A DNA stretch of 64,000 nucleotides from contig JACKFL010000005.1 of the NCBI GenBank assembly GCA_020632495.1, positions 868,001 to 932,000 of the forward strand. The letters run 5' to 3'. Below the pieces are notes generated by a model. It was not told the origin of the DNA. It made no database searches and saw only the letters and a program-made list of their open reading frames with translations. Numbering within the stretch: the first letter of the stretch is position 1; each line of letters begins with the position of its first letter. Shown one piece after another: positions 1 through 8,707 of this stretch. The position numbers were made by a program, and so were the translations under genes. This DNA is from Candidatus Omnitrophota bacterium (lineage in GTDB: Bacteria > Omnitrophota > Gorgyraeia > Zapsychrales > Zapsychraceae).

Positions 1-1604
1 CACTCCTGGATTATCAATTCAGCAGCTATGAACCCGGATGGCTGCTGGCGGGTTTGCTTTGCCTGCCCTTTATGAAGCTCGTCGGTTTCACGTCGTTCGG
101 CATGGCGTTGGCCGGGATATTATTGGACGCGATTCAATTTGTGATTTTTTATCGCATCCTGAACCGTTACATCAATCCACGCGTGGCATTGTTTTACGGT
201 TTGCAATATATCATCGCGCCCTACATTCTTCACGTCACCAACATCTTCGTCAACTTCAGTTATTTTGACCTGCCCTTTCTGACCGCCCTGTTTTTGGGAA
301 TGTATCTGAAGATTTTTCGTGACAACGGGGTTCACGCCGTTGTCGGGGGGACGGGCTTTTCGTTGTTTTGTCTGGGGCTGTTGGGTGGATTCTCGACGTG
401 GCTTTGCCTGGCTTTTTTACTGATCGCCGTGCCGTGCCTGGTGCATTGGCGGGTTTATGTCCGCCGCGCGCGGCCGCGGGAAGTAGGCGCGTTTCTGGGC
501 GGGTTCCTGATCGGCTTGAGCCCGTTGTTACTGCGCTGGTCCACCTTTGCCGGCGGAATCCAAAGCGGAATCCTTGAGCGGATCCTGGCGCAGGACGCCG
601 GCGGGTTCATTTCAAGGTTGATTGGATTTCTTGCGGTGCGGCCGGCGTTTGCCTGGTCGGTGTTCTTTCAGTACATCGAGATCCTGGGTGTCCTGCTTTT
701 TGTGATACTCATTATTCTGAGGAGAAAAGAGCTCGGCCGGGCCGTATCCGGATTATTCGGCGGCCGGGTCGGGGCTCCGGACGACAACGGACTTCCGGTG
801 ATCTATATCGTCTATCTCCTGACGTTTATCACGGTATTCTGTTCGAGTGATTTTTCGAATGAACGGTATTTTCAGCCTGTGTATCCCTTTTTATTCGGCT
901 GCAACGCCATGGCCGTTGACGGGCTGATGCGGATGCGGTCGCGCGTTTGGGGCCGGATCGGCACGGGGGTCCTGACTTTGCAATTGCTGCTGGCGGCGGC
1001 CGACTGCGCGACGGTCCCGCTGTATCGGACCGCGCCGAACCTGGCGCTCTTTCGCGACCGGGCCTATTCATACGCGTTGATCGGTTGCCTGTCCAGCTGG
1101 CGCTTCCGCCTGGACCCGCGGCGGGTGATGGCCATTTACGCGCGGTTGAAATCCGACGAAGACCGGCAGGCCTACATGCGGGGCTTCGGCTTCGAACTGG
1201 CAGTGGAAAGTGACGATACGCTTGCCGACGATTATTTCCAGTACCTGCGGGAGCATTTCCCCACAGACGACGGACGCCGCCGCGCTTTTCGCGTCGGACT
1301 CTTGCTGGGGCAGGGACAGCGGCAGTACGAAGGTACCGCGTTGTCCGAATTTTATCCGACGATACTGCAGTCCGTCACCCGGGAGGAGGTGCGACGATTC
1401 GTGAAGGAACAGGTTCGGCTGATCGGTTTTGAGGACGATGCCGACCGGCCGGCGTTATATGCGGGACTGGGTCAACAGTTTTTTGCGGTAGCCCCGGACA
1501 TCGGGCTGCCCGCGGCGGAGGTAATTCCGTTTATTGAAGAGAAGTACCGGGGTGATTTCTTTCAAGGCCGGTTGCTGGCCGATCGTTACCGGGATCAAAT
1601 CTAG
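1..1604 (+). CDS. GT-C-like polytopic membrane protein, 5' truncated by the window edge
   Basis: The reading frame is open from base 3, and the first residues match residues 61 onward of the next gene (shared motif DYQFSSYE), so about 60 N-terminal residues lie outside the window. Roughly the first 300 residues are a series of hydrophobic helices; the last 170 are soluble. The layout resembles GT-C/PMT-type glycosyltransferases, which use polyprenyl-phosphate sugars on the outer side of the inner membrane, but no catalytic residue is proven. It is followed after 11 bases by a paralogue with the same two-part architecture. The fold-level call is moderate and the specific function unknown. Confidence 0.6.
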   Translation, partial: LLDYQFSSYEPGWLLAGLLCLPFMKLVGFTSFGMALAGILLDAIQFVIFYRILNRYINPRVALFYGLQYIIAPYILHVTNIFVNFSYFDLPFLTALFLGMYLKIFRDNGVHAVVGGTGFSLFCLGLLGGFSTWLCLAFLLIAVPCLVHWRVYVRRARPREVGAFLGGFLIGLSPLLLRWSTFAGGIQSGILERILAQDAGGFISRLIGFLAVRPAFAWSVFFQYIEILGVLLFVILIILRRKELGRAVSGLFGGRVGAPDDNGLPVIYIVYLLTFITVFCSSDFSNERYFQPVYPFLFGCNAMAVDGLMRMRSRVWGRIGTGVLTLQLLLAAADCATVPLYRTAPNLALFRDRAYSYALIGCLSSWRFRLDPRRVMAIYARLKSDEDRQAYMRGFGFELAVESDDTLADDYFQYLREHFPTDDGRRRAFRVGLLLGQGQRQYEGTALSEFYPTILQSVTREEVRRFVKEQVRLIGFEDDADRPALYAGLGQQFFAVAPDIGLPAAEVIPFIEEKYRGDFFQGRLLADRYRDQI

Positions 1605-1615
1605 GAGAGCGAAAG

Positions 1616-3391
1616 ATGGAAGGCATCGGCCGCTGGCTGAAGAATAACCGGAGTCTGGTGATCCTCACCGCCGCCCTTATCGCGGCGCGGGTGTCGTTGA
1701 TTTTCTGCACCGAGCAGCTGTGGCCGTCGCTGGAACGGTTCTACACCGGGACCGTGGCCAAGGAGTTGGCCGACGGCATGGCCATGCCGCTGTGGGATTA
1801 TCAGTTCAGCAGCTATGAGGCCGGGTGGCTGCTGGCGGCCCTGCTGTGCCTGCCGTTCTTTAAACTGTTCGGTTTTACGTCCTTTGCCATGGGCTTGTGC
1901 GGCATTATTCTCTACGTCATCCAGTTCGTTTTGCTCTACCGGCTGATCGAAAGGGGACTGAACCGCCGGGTCGCCGTTTTCTTCGGCCTGCAATACCTGT
2001 TCGCGCAGTATATCTTCAATCTCAACGCCCTGTTTGTCGGCTTTAACTACTTTAACATCGTTTTCCTGTACGCCCTGTTCCTCACTTTTTACCGGGCGGT
2101 CTTCCGCGACAATGCGATCCACGGTGTGGTCGGCGGGCCGTTGCTTTCGTTGTTTTTCTTAGGGCTGCTCGGCGGGTTTTCGACATGGGTGTGCTACGCC
2201 TTCGCGTTGATTGCGATCCCGTGCTTCATTCACTGGTGGATTTATTACCGTTCCCGGGATCTGCGGACGGTAGTGAGTTTTGTCGCCGGTTTCGTACTCG
2301 GCGGCAGCCCGTTGTTTTTTCGAATCGCCACGTTCGCCGGTGGGATCAAGACGGATATCCTGGCCAAGATCATCGCACAGGATTTGCCGGGCTTTATCGC
2401 GAAGTTTTGGCATTTTATCGGATTTGAACACAGTTACGCGCGTTCGGTGTTTTCCGATTACCTGGAGATCCTGGGAACGATTTTATTTGCGCTGATCATC
2501 TTTTTGAAGCGAAACGACCTGGGCCGTTTACTCGGTGCCGTTTTCGGATCGCGTGCCGTGGAAGAAGGCGAGAGCGGGACGTTTTTGCTGTTCTGTCTGT
2601 ACCCCGCGGCCTTCCTGACCGTGTTCTGTCTGAGCGGTTTCGCGGACTACCGCTACTTTGCGCCGGTCTATCCGTTTGTCTTCGCTGTGAACGCCATTGC
2701 CGTCGATCTTCTGCTGAGTTACCGGAACCGATTTGTGAAGGGATTGGGGGCCGGATGTCTCGGGATTTTATTGCTTTTTGGGGTGGCCGATAGTATAATT
2801 ATACCGCTATATCCGGTTGCACCGAATCTTGCTTTATTCCGCGACGAGGCCTATTCCTACGAACTTTTGGGGTGTCTGGTCAGCTGGCGCTTTAAGGATG
2901 ACCCCAGACGGGTTATGCGTGTGGTCAACCGGCTTTCCGACGATGAGAAACGCACGGATTTATTGCGCGGTTTCGGATTCGAGCTGGCCTTCGACGGGAA
3001 CGAAGAACTCATCAAAGAGTACGATGTTTTTTTCGCCAACACCTACCGTCACCGGCCGGCGTTCCTGAAGGCTTATTCCAAGGGGTTTGTGATGGGGCTC
3101 GGCCACGAATATTTCGACGGCACGCCCCTCGGCGAATATTATCCGGAGGTCTTGCGGAATATCCCGCGCACCGGAGTCGAGCGGTACTTGGTTAAGAAGC
3201 TGGACTTGATCGATATGCTCGATCCCCGGTACCGGCCGAAATGCTACATCGGTTTAGGTTTCCAGTTTTCCGCCCTTGAGGAGGAATACGGTCTGGACGC
3301 AGAATTTGTAACGCACCGGATCGGCACGGAGTATCACGACGACTTTATGCGTGGTGTCGCGCTTGGAAAAACATATACTTACCGGCTCTAA
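1616..3391 (+). CDS. GT-C-like polytopic membrane protein with C-terminal soluble domain
   Basis: This 591-residue protein starts at an ATG behind a GGAGAGC-like ribosome site. A first helix (about residues 14-32) is followed by a loop with acidic residues (ERF, KELADG) and then PLWDYQF, an arrangement typical of the first loop of PMT/ArnT-like GT-C enzymes. About ten more hydrophobic segments follow. From about residue 415 the chain is soluble and contains a conserved SWRF..DPRRVM block shared with the upstream paralogue; I do not recognise this domain. The tandem duplication and the neighbouring GT2 suggest transfer of lipid-linked sugars to a surface product. That role is inferred. Confidence 0.6.
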   Translation: MEGIGRWLKNNRSLVILTAALIAARVSLIFCTEQLWPSLERFYTGTVAKELADGMAMPLWDYQFSSYEAGWLLAALLCLPFFKLFGFTSFAMGLCGIILYVIQFVLLYRLIERGLNRRVAVFFGLQYLFAQYIFNLNALFVGFNYFNIVFLYALFLTFYRAVFRDNAIHGVVGGPLLSLFFLGLLGGFSTWVCYAFALIAIPCFIHWWIYYRSRDLRTVVSFVAGFVLGGSPLFFRIATFAGGIKTDILAKIIAQDLPGFIAKFWHFIGFEHSYARSVFSDYLEILGTILFALIIFLKRNDLGRLLGAVFGSRAVEEGESGTFLLFCLYPAAFLTVFCLSGFADYRYFAPVYPFVFAVNAIAVDLLLSYRNRFVKGLGAGCLGILLLFGVADSIIIPLYPVAPNLALFRDEAYSYELLGCLVSWRFKDDPRRVMRVVNRLSDDEKRTDLLRGFGFELAFDGNEELIKEYDVFFANTYRHRPAFLKAYSKGFVMGLGHEYFDGTPLGEYYPEVLRNIPRTGVERYLVKKLDLIDMLDPRYRPKCYIGLGFQFSALEEEYGLDAEFVTHRIGTEYHDDFMRGVALGKTYTYRL

Positions 3392-3405
3392 TTCAGGAGG
3401 CCTAC

Positions 3406-4572
3406 ATGTATCAATCCCAGGAAAAACCGACCCGCCTTAATTATTTCCAGAAAGTCGTCAGCCATCTTACTTATTTTGATTTCGTCTACAAAAATCCCTG
3501 GGTTGTAGCCCGCCTTATCAAGAATTATTTCCGAATCATCGTCTTGCGGCAGCAGGTTATCCGCATTATCGATATCGGCGTTACCGCCGCATGCAACGCC
3601 AAGTGCGCGCATTGCTGCAGCGACGCCACCGTCGACACGCGCTGCACCACGCAAGGTGCGCCTGAGATGCGTGAACCGCTCGACATTGAAGAAATCGAAG
3701 ATATCATCGCTCAAAGCGTGAAGATGGGTGCCGTGATTTTCAATTTCCTCGGTGGCGAACCACTGGTGTACAAAGACATTTACCGCGCCATCCGTTGCGT
3801 CAAGAAGCATCATGCCATCGCCGGGATGTCGACGAATGGATTTCTGCTTTCCGAAAAGGTCGTCGCTCAGTTGAAAGAAGCCGGGCTTGACTGCATTCAG
3901 GTGGACCTCGGCGGGGGACTCAATCCCAAGGAAATCGACGAGATCCGCGGACTCACCGGATGTCTTGACAGGGCGCTGAACGGGATCCGGCTGCTGAAGG
4001 AGGCCAACATCAAGGTCATTATGAGTACGATCATGACCAAGAAGAATGCCGCCAACGGGGACATCTGGAAGATGGTTCAGCTAGCCAAGGACCTGAACAT
4101 CAAGATCAACGTCAATTGCTCCTCACGCACCGGCGGGTGGGCCGGCAATGAGGACAGCGAGCTGTCCGAAAAGGAATTTGCGATCTACAAGGAAATCATC
4201 AAGATGCCGCACACGCGGTGGGCCGGCAGCACGAATTATTTTGCCGAGTTCTGTCCCTGCGGGACCGAAAAGATCATGATCACCACTTACGGTGAGATTC
4301 AGCCCTGCGGGTTGATCCCGCTTTCTTACGGGAATTTCCGCAGCGAGGCGATCAATGATATCTGGACCCGCATGCAGACCCAGAAGATCATTTGTGACGG
4401 CAAGAAGGAAAAGGCCTGCCGCTCCGCCTGGGATAAGGACATCATCCGGCTGAACACATCCATGTATGAAACGGATAAGCCCAAACCGTTGCGGGTCGAC
4501 GACATTCCCCAGGAGCGGTTGAAGGCCACGGAAAAGCCGGCGGATTCGACGGTCAATTCTTCCCAATCGTAG
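3406..4572 (+). CDS. radical SAM protein with SPASM-like C-terminus
   Basis: 388 residues; start chosen at the ATG preceded by a clear AGGAGG. The radical SAM cluster-binding motif CxxxCxxC is C63, C67 and C70 (CNAKCAHC), with an extra C71. A GGEPL motif, used for SAM binding in this family, follows. The C-terminal part has CPCG and QPCG cysteines as in SPASM/Twitch domains, which bind auxiliary Fe-S clusters. It is probably a cytosolic enzyme that modifies a peptide or small molecule by radical chemistry; the substrate is unknown. It is a close paralogue of the next radical SAM gene (4804), with the same basic N-terminal stretch before the motif. Confidence 0.85.
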   Translation: MYQSQEKPTRLNYFQKVVSHLTYFDFVYKNPWVVARLIKNYFRIIVLRQQVIRIIDIGVTAACNAKCAHCCSDATVDTRCTTQGAPEMREPLDIEEIEDIIAQSVKMGAVIFNFLGGEPLVYKDIYRAIRCVKKHHAIAGMSTNGFLLSEKVVAQLKEAGLDCIQVDLGGGLNPKEIDEIRGLTGCLDRALNGIRLLKEANIKVIMSTIMTKKNAANGDIWKMVQLAKDLNIKINVNCSSRTGGWAGNEDSELSEKEFAIYKEIIKMPHTRWAGSTNYFAEFCPCGTEKIMITTYGEIQPCGLIPLSYGNFRSEAINDIWTRMQTQKIICDGKKEKACRSAWDKDIIRLNTSMYETDKPKPLRVDDIPQERLKATEKPADSTVNSSQS

Positions 4573-4598
4573 TCACGATCCGGAGACAAAAGTCAATT

Positions 4599-4633
4599 GC
4601 GGCAAGGGTTTGCGATAATCTCGCGCTTGCCGC
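4599..4633 (+). other. stem-loop in the gap between the two SPASM genes
   Basis: GCGGCAAG (4599-4606) pairs perfectly with CTTGCCGC (4626-4633), and inside it GCGA (4612-4615) pairs with TCGC (4621-4624). There is no T-run after the stem, so it is not a standard intrinsic terminator. It could partly end or stabilise the upstream transcript. It sits 27 bases past the stop of the first radical SAM gene and before the next promoter. Confidence 0.45.
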
Positions 4634-4695
4634 CCGGGTTTAAGTATTCTATCCTTGTAGCATAGATTTCCGCTCCGGCCGCCGTCCGATATTTG

Positions 4696-4723
4696 TAGAC
4701 AAAGAGGTTAATGGGGATATAAT
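4696..4723 (+). promoter_or_regulatory. sigma70-type promoter for the second SPASM gene
   Basis: TAGACA (4696-4701, 5 of 6 match) and TATAAT (4718-4723, 6 of 6) are separated by 16 bases. Transcription would start near 4730, leaving about 75 bases of leader before 4804. The surrounding 231-base gap is more AT-rich than the genes. This is the only strong promoter seen inside the envelope cluster. Confidence 0.65.
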
Positions 4724-4759
4724 ATTACTACTATAAATCAGTAGAAACACGGATACCGG

Positions 4760-4807
4760 ATGCGTGGACAGACGCCCGAACGACCCGCCTCAAAGGCCAT
4801 AAGATGA
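4760..4807 (+). CDS. possible 15-residue leader ORF overlapping the next start
   Basis: An ATG at 4760 opens 15 codons (MRGQTPERPASKAIR) whose TGA stop overlaps the ATG of the radical SAM gene as ATGA. It lies inside the predicted leader RNA. No good ribosome site precedes it and it has no cysteine, so it is not an obvious peptide substrate. It may be a translational-coupling leader or chance. Confidence 0.25.
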   Translation: MRGQTPERPASKAIR

Positions 4808-5859
4808 TAAATATAAACAACTTATGGAAACACAGAAAATTGCTGCGTAACAATTTTCAGATTGTTCCCAGAGTTGTCCAGGATTACTACCGGCTGCTGG
4901 TCCTGAAACAGCCGGTCCTGCGCAAAGTGGACATTGCCGTGATTGCCGGGTGCAACGCGAAATGTCCTTTTTGTTTTGCCGCGACCCTGGAAAATGAGGA
5001 GGGCCCGCAACTCAGCCTTCCCGAGATTCAGGGGATCGTCACCGAAGCGGTTAAGCTCGGGGCCATCGCGGTGGAGTTTATCGGCGGTGAACCGTTGATG
5101 TGCCGCCACCTCGCCGACGCGGTCCGCTTTGCCCGCCGCCAGAATGTCCTCACCAGCACCACCACCAACGGCCTGCTGCTTACACACAAAAAGATCCATG
5201 AGCTCAACGACGCCGGCCTGAATGTCATCCAGATCAGTCTCGACAGCGCCGATCACCGCGAACACGATGCCAGCCGGGGTGTACCCGGCTGTTACGCCAA
5301 GATCATGCAGGCCATTGAATGGATTCGCGAAACCGATATCGAGCTGATGCTCAGCACGGTGGCCACCAATGAAAACCTCAGTAACGACGGTGTCATGAAG
5401 GTTGTGAAGTTTGCCGAGCATCTCGACGTCCCGATCACCGTCAACCCGGCCTCCAAGGCCGGGGGCTGGAAAGGGAATGCCAACGTCCTGCTGACCGATG
5501 AGAACCGCCGCCGTTTCGAACAGATCGTGCAAACGTCCCACGCGCGCTGGGCCGGCCAGGTGAATTTCCTTAAAGAGGGGTGTCCGTGCGGTAAAGAGGT
5601 TATTTATGTCACGGCTTACGGACATGTGATCCCCTGCGGTTTTATCCAGATTTCTTACGGAAATATCCGGCAGGAACCCCTGACCCAAATCTGGGACCGG
5701 ATGCAGGAGCACCGGCTCATGCAGGAAGATAAAAACACCTGTATCGCCGCCTTTGACAAGGCATTCATTAAGGATTACATCGATCCGCTCGATCGCCGGG
5801 AAGATTTGCCGGTTTACATCCACGACCATCCCACATACAAGCAGAAGGTGAACGGATAA
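4804..5859 (+). CDS. radical SAM protein with SPASM-like C-terminus, paralogue
   Basis: 351 residues. The cluster motif is C50, C54 and C57 (CNAKCPFC), followed by GGEPLM. C-terminal cysteines (CPCGKE and IPCGF) match the SPASM-like region of the upstream paralogue, and the blocks ARWAG and SYGNIR are shared. This supports a radical SAM enzyme with auxiliary Fe-S sites. It is expressed from its own promoter and sits 2 bases before the first B12-type radical SAM gene, suggesting that the set acts in one pathway. The substrate cannot be read from the sequence. Confidence 0.85.
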   Translation: MININNLWKHRKLLRNNFQIVPRVVQDYYRLLVLKQPVLRKVDIAVIAGCNAKCPFCFAATLENEEGPQLSLPEIQGIVTEAVKLGAIAVEFIGGEPLMCRHLADAVRFARRQNVLTSTTTNGLLLTHKKIHELNDAGLNVIQISLDSADHREHDASRGVPGCYAKIMQAIEWIRETDIELMLSTVATNENLSNDGVMKVVKFAEHLDVPITVNPASKAGGWKGNANVLLTDENRRRFEQIVQTSHARWAGQVNFLKEGCPCGKEVIYVTAYGHVIPCGFIQISYGNIRQEPLTQIWDRMQEHRLMQEDKNTCIAAFDKAFIKDYIDPLDRREDLPVYIHDHPTYKQKVNG

Positions 5860-5861
5860 CT

Positions 5862-7286
5862 ATGAAAGTACTGCTCGTCAATCCCTGGTCGCTTAAGAAA
5901 TTCAATGTGATTGTGATTCCCAACATCAGTCTGGGTTATCTCGCGGCGTCGCTGATGAAGGCGGGGCACGAGGTGGAAATTCTGGATTGTGTCCGGGACC
6001 GTATCGATCCCGATCAATTTGAAAGCCGGATTCGTGAGAATCCCGACTATGACCTGATCGGATTTTCGTTGTTTACGACCTACGTAGGAGCGGTCAAGAA
6101 ATATACCGAGGCGATCAAACGGATCAATCCGCGCATCGCAACCGCGGTGGGCGGTCCGCACGCCGTGCTCGAACCGGTGGAAACTTTGGAGATCCTCACG
6201 GACGTCGACTTCGGATTCCGTGGCGAGGCGGAAATCGGGATATGCCAACTCGTCGAAGTCCTCGGCATGGAGGCCGACCCGTATGGTCACGACCGGTTGC
6301 GCGAGGTGGATAATCTGGTGTGGCGCGACAAGGGCGGTGAAATCGTTTGCAATCCCCGCGTGATGATCGACGATCTGGACAGCCTGCCGTACCCGCCGTG
6401 GGATATTATGAATCCGGGCAAGTATCCGCTGGCCCCGATCGGAGTCTTTTCCAAACGGCGCAAAGTTGCGCCGATCATCGCCACGCGCGGCTGCCCGTAC
6501 CCGTGCACTTTTTGCGCGGCCGGAAAGATGTCCGGCAAAAAGATGCGCACCCGTTCGGTGGAAAACATTCTGGATGAAATCAAACTGCTGGTGGACAAGT
6601 TTGGCGTCGAGGAAATCAATATCCTGGATGATAACTTTACGTTGCAACACAAGCTGGTCGAGGATTTTTGCCACGGATTGATCGACAACAATATCGATAT
6701 TACCTGGTCCTGTCCCAACGGGGTCCGGCTCGACACGCTCGACGCGGAGTTATTGAAGTTGATGGAGCGGGCCGGCTGCTATTCCTTCGGTGTCGGCATC
6801 GAGTGGGGCACGTCCAAGATGCTCAAGATCACGCGCAAGTGCGTGACGCTGGCCACCATCCGTGAAAAGGTGGACCTGATCAAGGCCAACACCAATATCC
6901 GGGTGACCGGCTTCTTCATGCTCGGGCATCCGGAAGAAACGATCGAAGACGTGGAGGCTACCATTGACTTTGCCTGCAGTCTGAATATCGACCGGGCCAA
7001 TTTTTTCAACTTTTCGCCGTTTCCGGGGATTGTCGAATACGACAAACTGAAACGGGAAGGGAAGGTCATCAAGAACTGGTATGACTCGCTTTATATCAAC
7101 AGCGTCGTGTACACGCCGCGGCAGATGACCCGCCAGCAATTGGTCAATCTGCAGCGCAAGGCCTTTTGGCGGTTCTACACGCGCCCGCGGATATTCTTTA
7201 ATATTCTGAAGGAGATTAAATCGTTCAGCCAGTTTATGGTGGTCTTCAAAAAATCGATGCGGTTAGTCTTCGTTCACGGTCAGTAG
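5862..7286 (+). CDS. B12-binding-domain radical SAM protein
   Basis: 474 residues. The N-terminal part (about 1-150) begins MKVLLVNPW and contains AVGGPHAVLEP and FRGEAE, the usual signature of the Rossmann-like cobalamin-binding domain of class B radical SAM enzymes. The radical SAM motif is C211, C215 and C218 (RGCPYPCTFC). A later GVEWGTSKMLK and FFMLGHPEET are typical of the barrel of this family. Such enzymes often catalyse methylation at unactivated carbon, or lipid and antibiotic modifications. It is cytosolic. The C-terminus (about 400-474) is basic and aromatic, possibly contacting a membrane lipid; that last point is inference. Confidence 0.85.
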   Translation: MKVLLVNPWSLKKFNVIVIPNISLGYLAASLMKAGHEVEILDCVRDRIDPDQFESRIRENPDYDLIGFSLFTTYVGAVKKYTEAIKRINPRIATAVGGPHAVLEPVETLEILTDVDFGFRGEAEIGICQLVEVLGMEADPYGHDRLREVDNLVWRDKGGEIVCNPRVMIDDLDSLPYPPWDIMNPGKYPLAPIGVFSKRRKVAPIIATRGCPYPCTFCAAGKMSGKKMRTRSVENILDEIKLLVDKFGVEEINILDDNFTLQHKLVEDFCHGLIDNNIDITWSCPNGVRLDTLDAELLKLMERAGCYSFGVGIEWGTSKMLKITRKCVTLATIREKVDLIKANTNIRVTGFFMLGHPEETIEDVEATIDFACSLNIDRANFFNFSPFPGIVEYDKLKREGKVIKNWYDSLYINSVVYTPRQMTRQQLVNLQRKAFWRFYTRPRIFFNILKEIKSFSQFMVVFKKSMRLVFVHGQ

Positions 7287-7290
7287 TGAG

Positions 7291-8703
7291 GTGCGTACGG
7301 TGTCTACGGCGAAAGTATCGTTAATTCGACTCGACCTGGGAAACAGCAAAAATATCAAGCATCCCTACCATTGTTCTCCGCCTTTTTCTTTAAAATATCT
7401 GGAAGCGATCCTGCGGGAGAGCGGCTTTGAGGACGTACGACTCTACGATGCCATGCCGGGCCGTCACCGCAATGAAGATGTGCTTGCCGAACAATTGACC
7501 CGTCGGCCGGACTTTGTCATTTATACGGTGAACGTCACCACCCTCAAGGAATTCCGCGCCTTCAATGCCCGTCTCAAACAGGAGCGCCCGGTGCTGACGG
7601 TGGCTATGGGGTCGATCGATCCGCGGTTCGTTCCGCCGGAGCTGGATATCTATCTGCCCGGAGAGGCCGAGGTGGAGGCCGCACAGCTTTTGCAGCGCAT
7701 CGTTGACGGGGAAAGCGACGCCGAGACGGAAATCACCCGTTACGCCAAATACAAACAGGGACCGCAGCCGAATTTTCTCGTCCACAATCTGGATGACCTG
7801 CCGTTTCCGGTTTACACCCGTGATGAAATCAAGGACTACCGGTTCATTTATCCGGTGCGGATGTCGCGCAAATTGCGCTGGGGTCATATCCTGTCGTCGC
7901 GCGGATGCCCGTATAAATGCACCTTTTGCTCGCCGGTGACGCGGGAAAGTTACGGCGCGAAGGCCCGGTTACGCTCGGCCGCCAATGTAGTCGATGAGAT
8001 CGAGCGTCTGAAAGAGCAGGGTGTGAACATGATCAGCTTTGACGACGACCTGTTGACCATTACCCGCCGGCATATCACGGAGTTGTGTGATGAGATGATC
8101 CGCCGCGACGTGCAGATGAACTGGCTGGCGCATTCGCGCATCGACAATATCGATTACGAATTGCTGCGCAAAATGAAGGCGGCTGGTTGCGTGCTGCTGC
8201 GTTTCGGCGTCGAGTCCGGATCCGCCCGGATTGTGGCGTCTTTGACCAAATCGTTCAAGAAGATCGACTGGAACGACCAGGCCAAGAGAATATTCCGTTA
8301 TGCCAGGGAGCTCGATATCGCTACCCATGCGCTGTTGATTATCGGCAGCCCGACCGAAACCGAGGCTGAGATCCAGGAAACATTTCAACTGGTAAAGGAA
8401 ATCAACCCCGACATCATGCAGATCCACTTCTTCAGTCCGTATCCGGGTTCCGTCAGCTATGAGCAGCTCAAGACCGAGTTGAGCGAAGATCAGGTGATGA
8501 ACATGTTTCATTACGAACTTCCACGGCAGACCATGGGGTCCTTGAATTCAGAGCGACTGGGCCAAATCCGGTCGGACTTATACCGACGCATCTTTCTTAA
8601 TCCGCGCTTCTTTTTCAGTCACATGCGCAAGTATTTCAGTTTTTATATGACGAACCTCGATGTCTTCTACCGGCTGTCCAAGGGTCTGATTTACATTAGA
8701 TAA
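7291..8703 (+). CDS. B12-binding-domain radical SAM protein
   Basis: 470 residues from a GTG start 5 bases after the previous stop; another GTG nine bases on is also possible. The N-terminal B12-like domain has YLPGEAEVEAA in place of the usual GEGE. The cluster motif is C206, C210 and C213 (RGCPYKCTFC), followed by FDDDLLT and a FGVESGS block usual for the barrel. It shares the family layout with the genes at 5862, 13842 and 17982 but is clearly divergent from them, which suggests different steps rather than redundant copies. The substrate is unknown. Confidence 0.85.
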   Translation: MRTVSTAKVSLIRLDLGNSKNIKHPYHCSPPFSLKYLEAILRESGFEDVRLYDAMPGRHRNEDVLAEQLTRRPDFVIYTVNVTTLKEFRAFNARLKQERPVLTVAMGSIDPRFVPPELDIYLPGEAEVEAAQLLQRIVDGESDAETEITRYAKYKQGPQPNFLVHNLDDLPFPVYTRDEIKDYRFIYPVRMSRKLRWGHILSSRGCPYKCTFCSPVTRESYGAKARLRSAANVVDEIERLKEQGVNMISFDDDLLTITRRHITELCDEMIRRDVQMNWLAHSRIDNIDYELLRKMKAAGCVLLRFGVESGSARIVASLTKSFKKIDWNDQAKRIFRYARELDIATHALLIIGSPTETEAEIQETFQLVKEINPDIMQIHFFSPYPGSVSYEQLKTELSEDQVMNMFHYELPRQTMGSLNSERLGQIRSDLYRRIFLNPRFFFSHMRKYFSFYMTNLDVFYRLSKGLIYIR

Positions 8704-8707
8704 TTCC

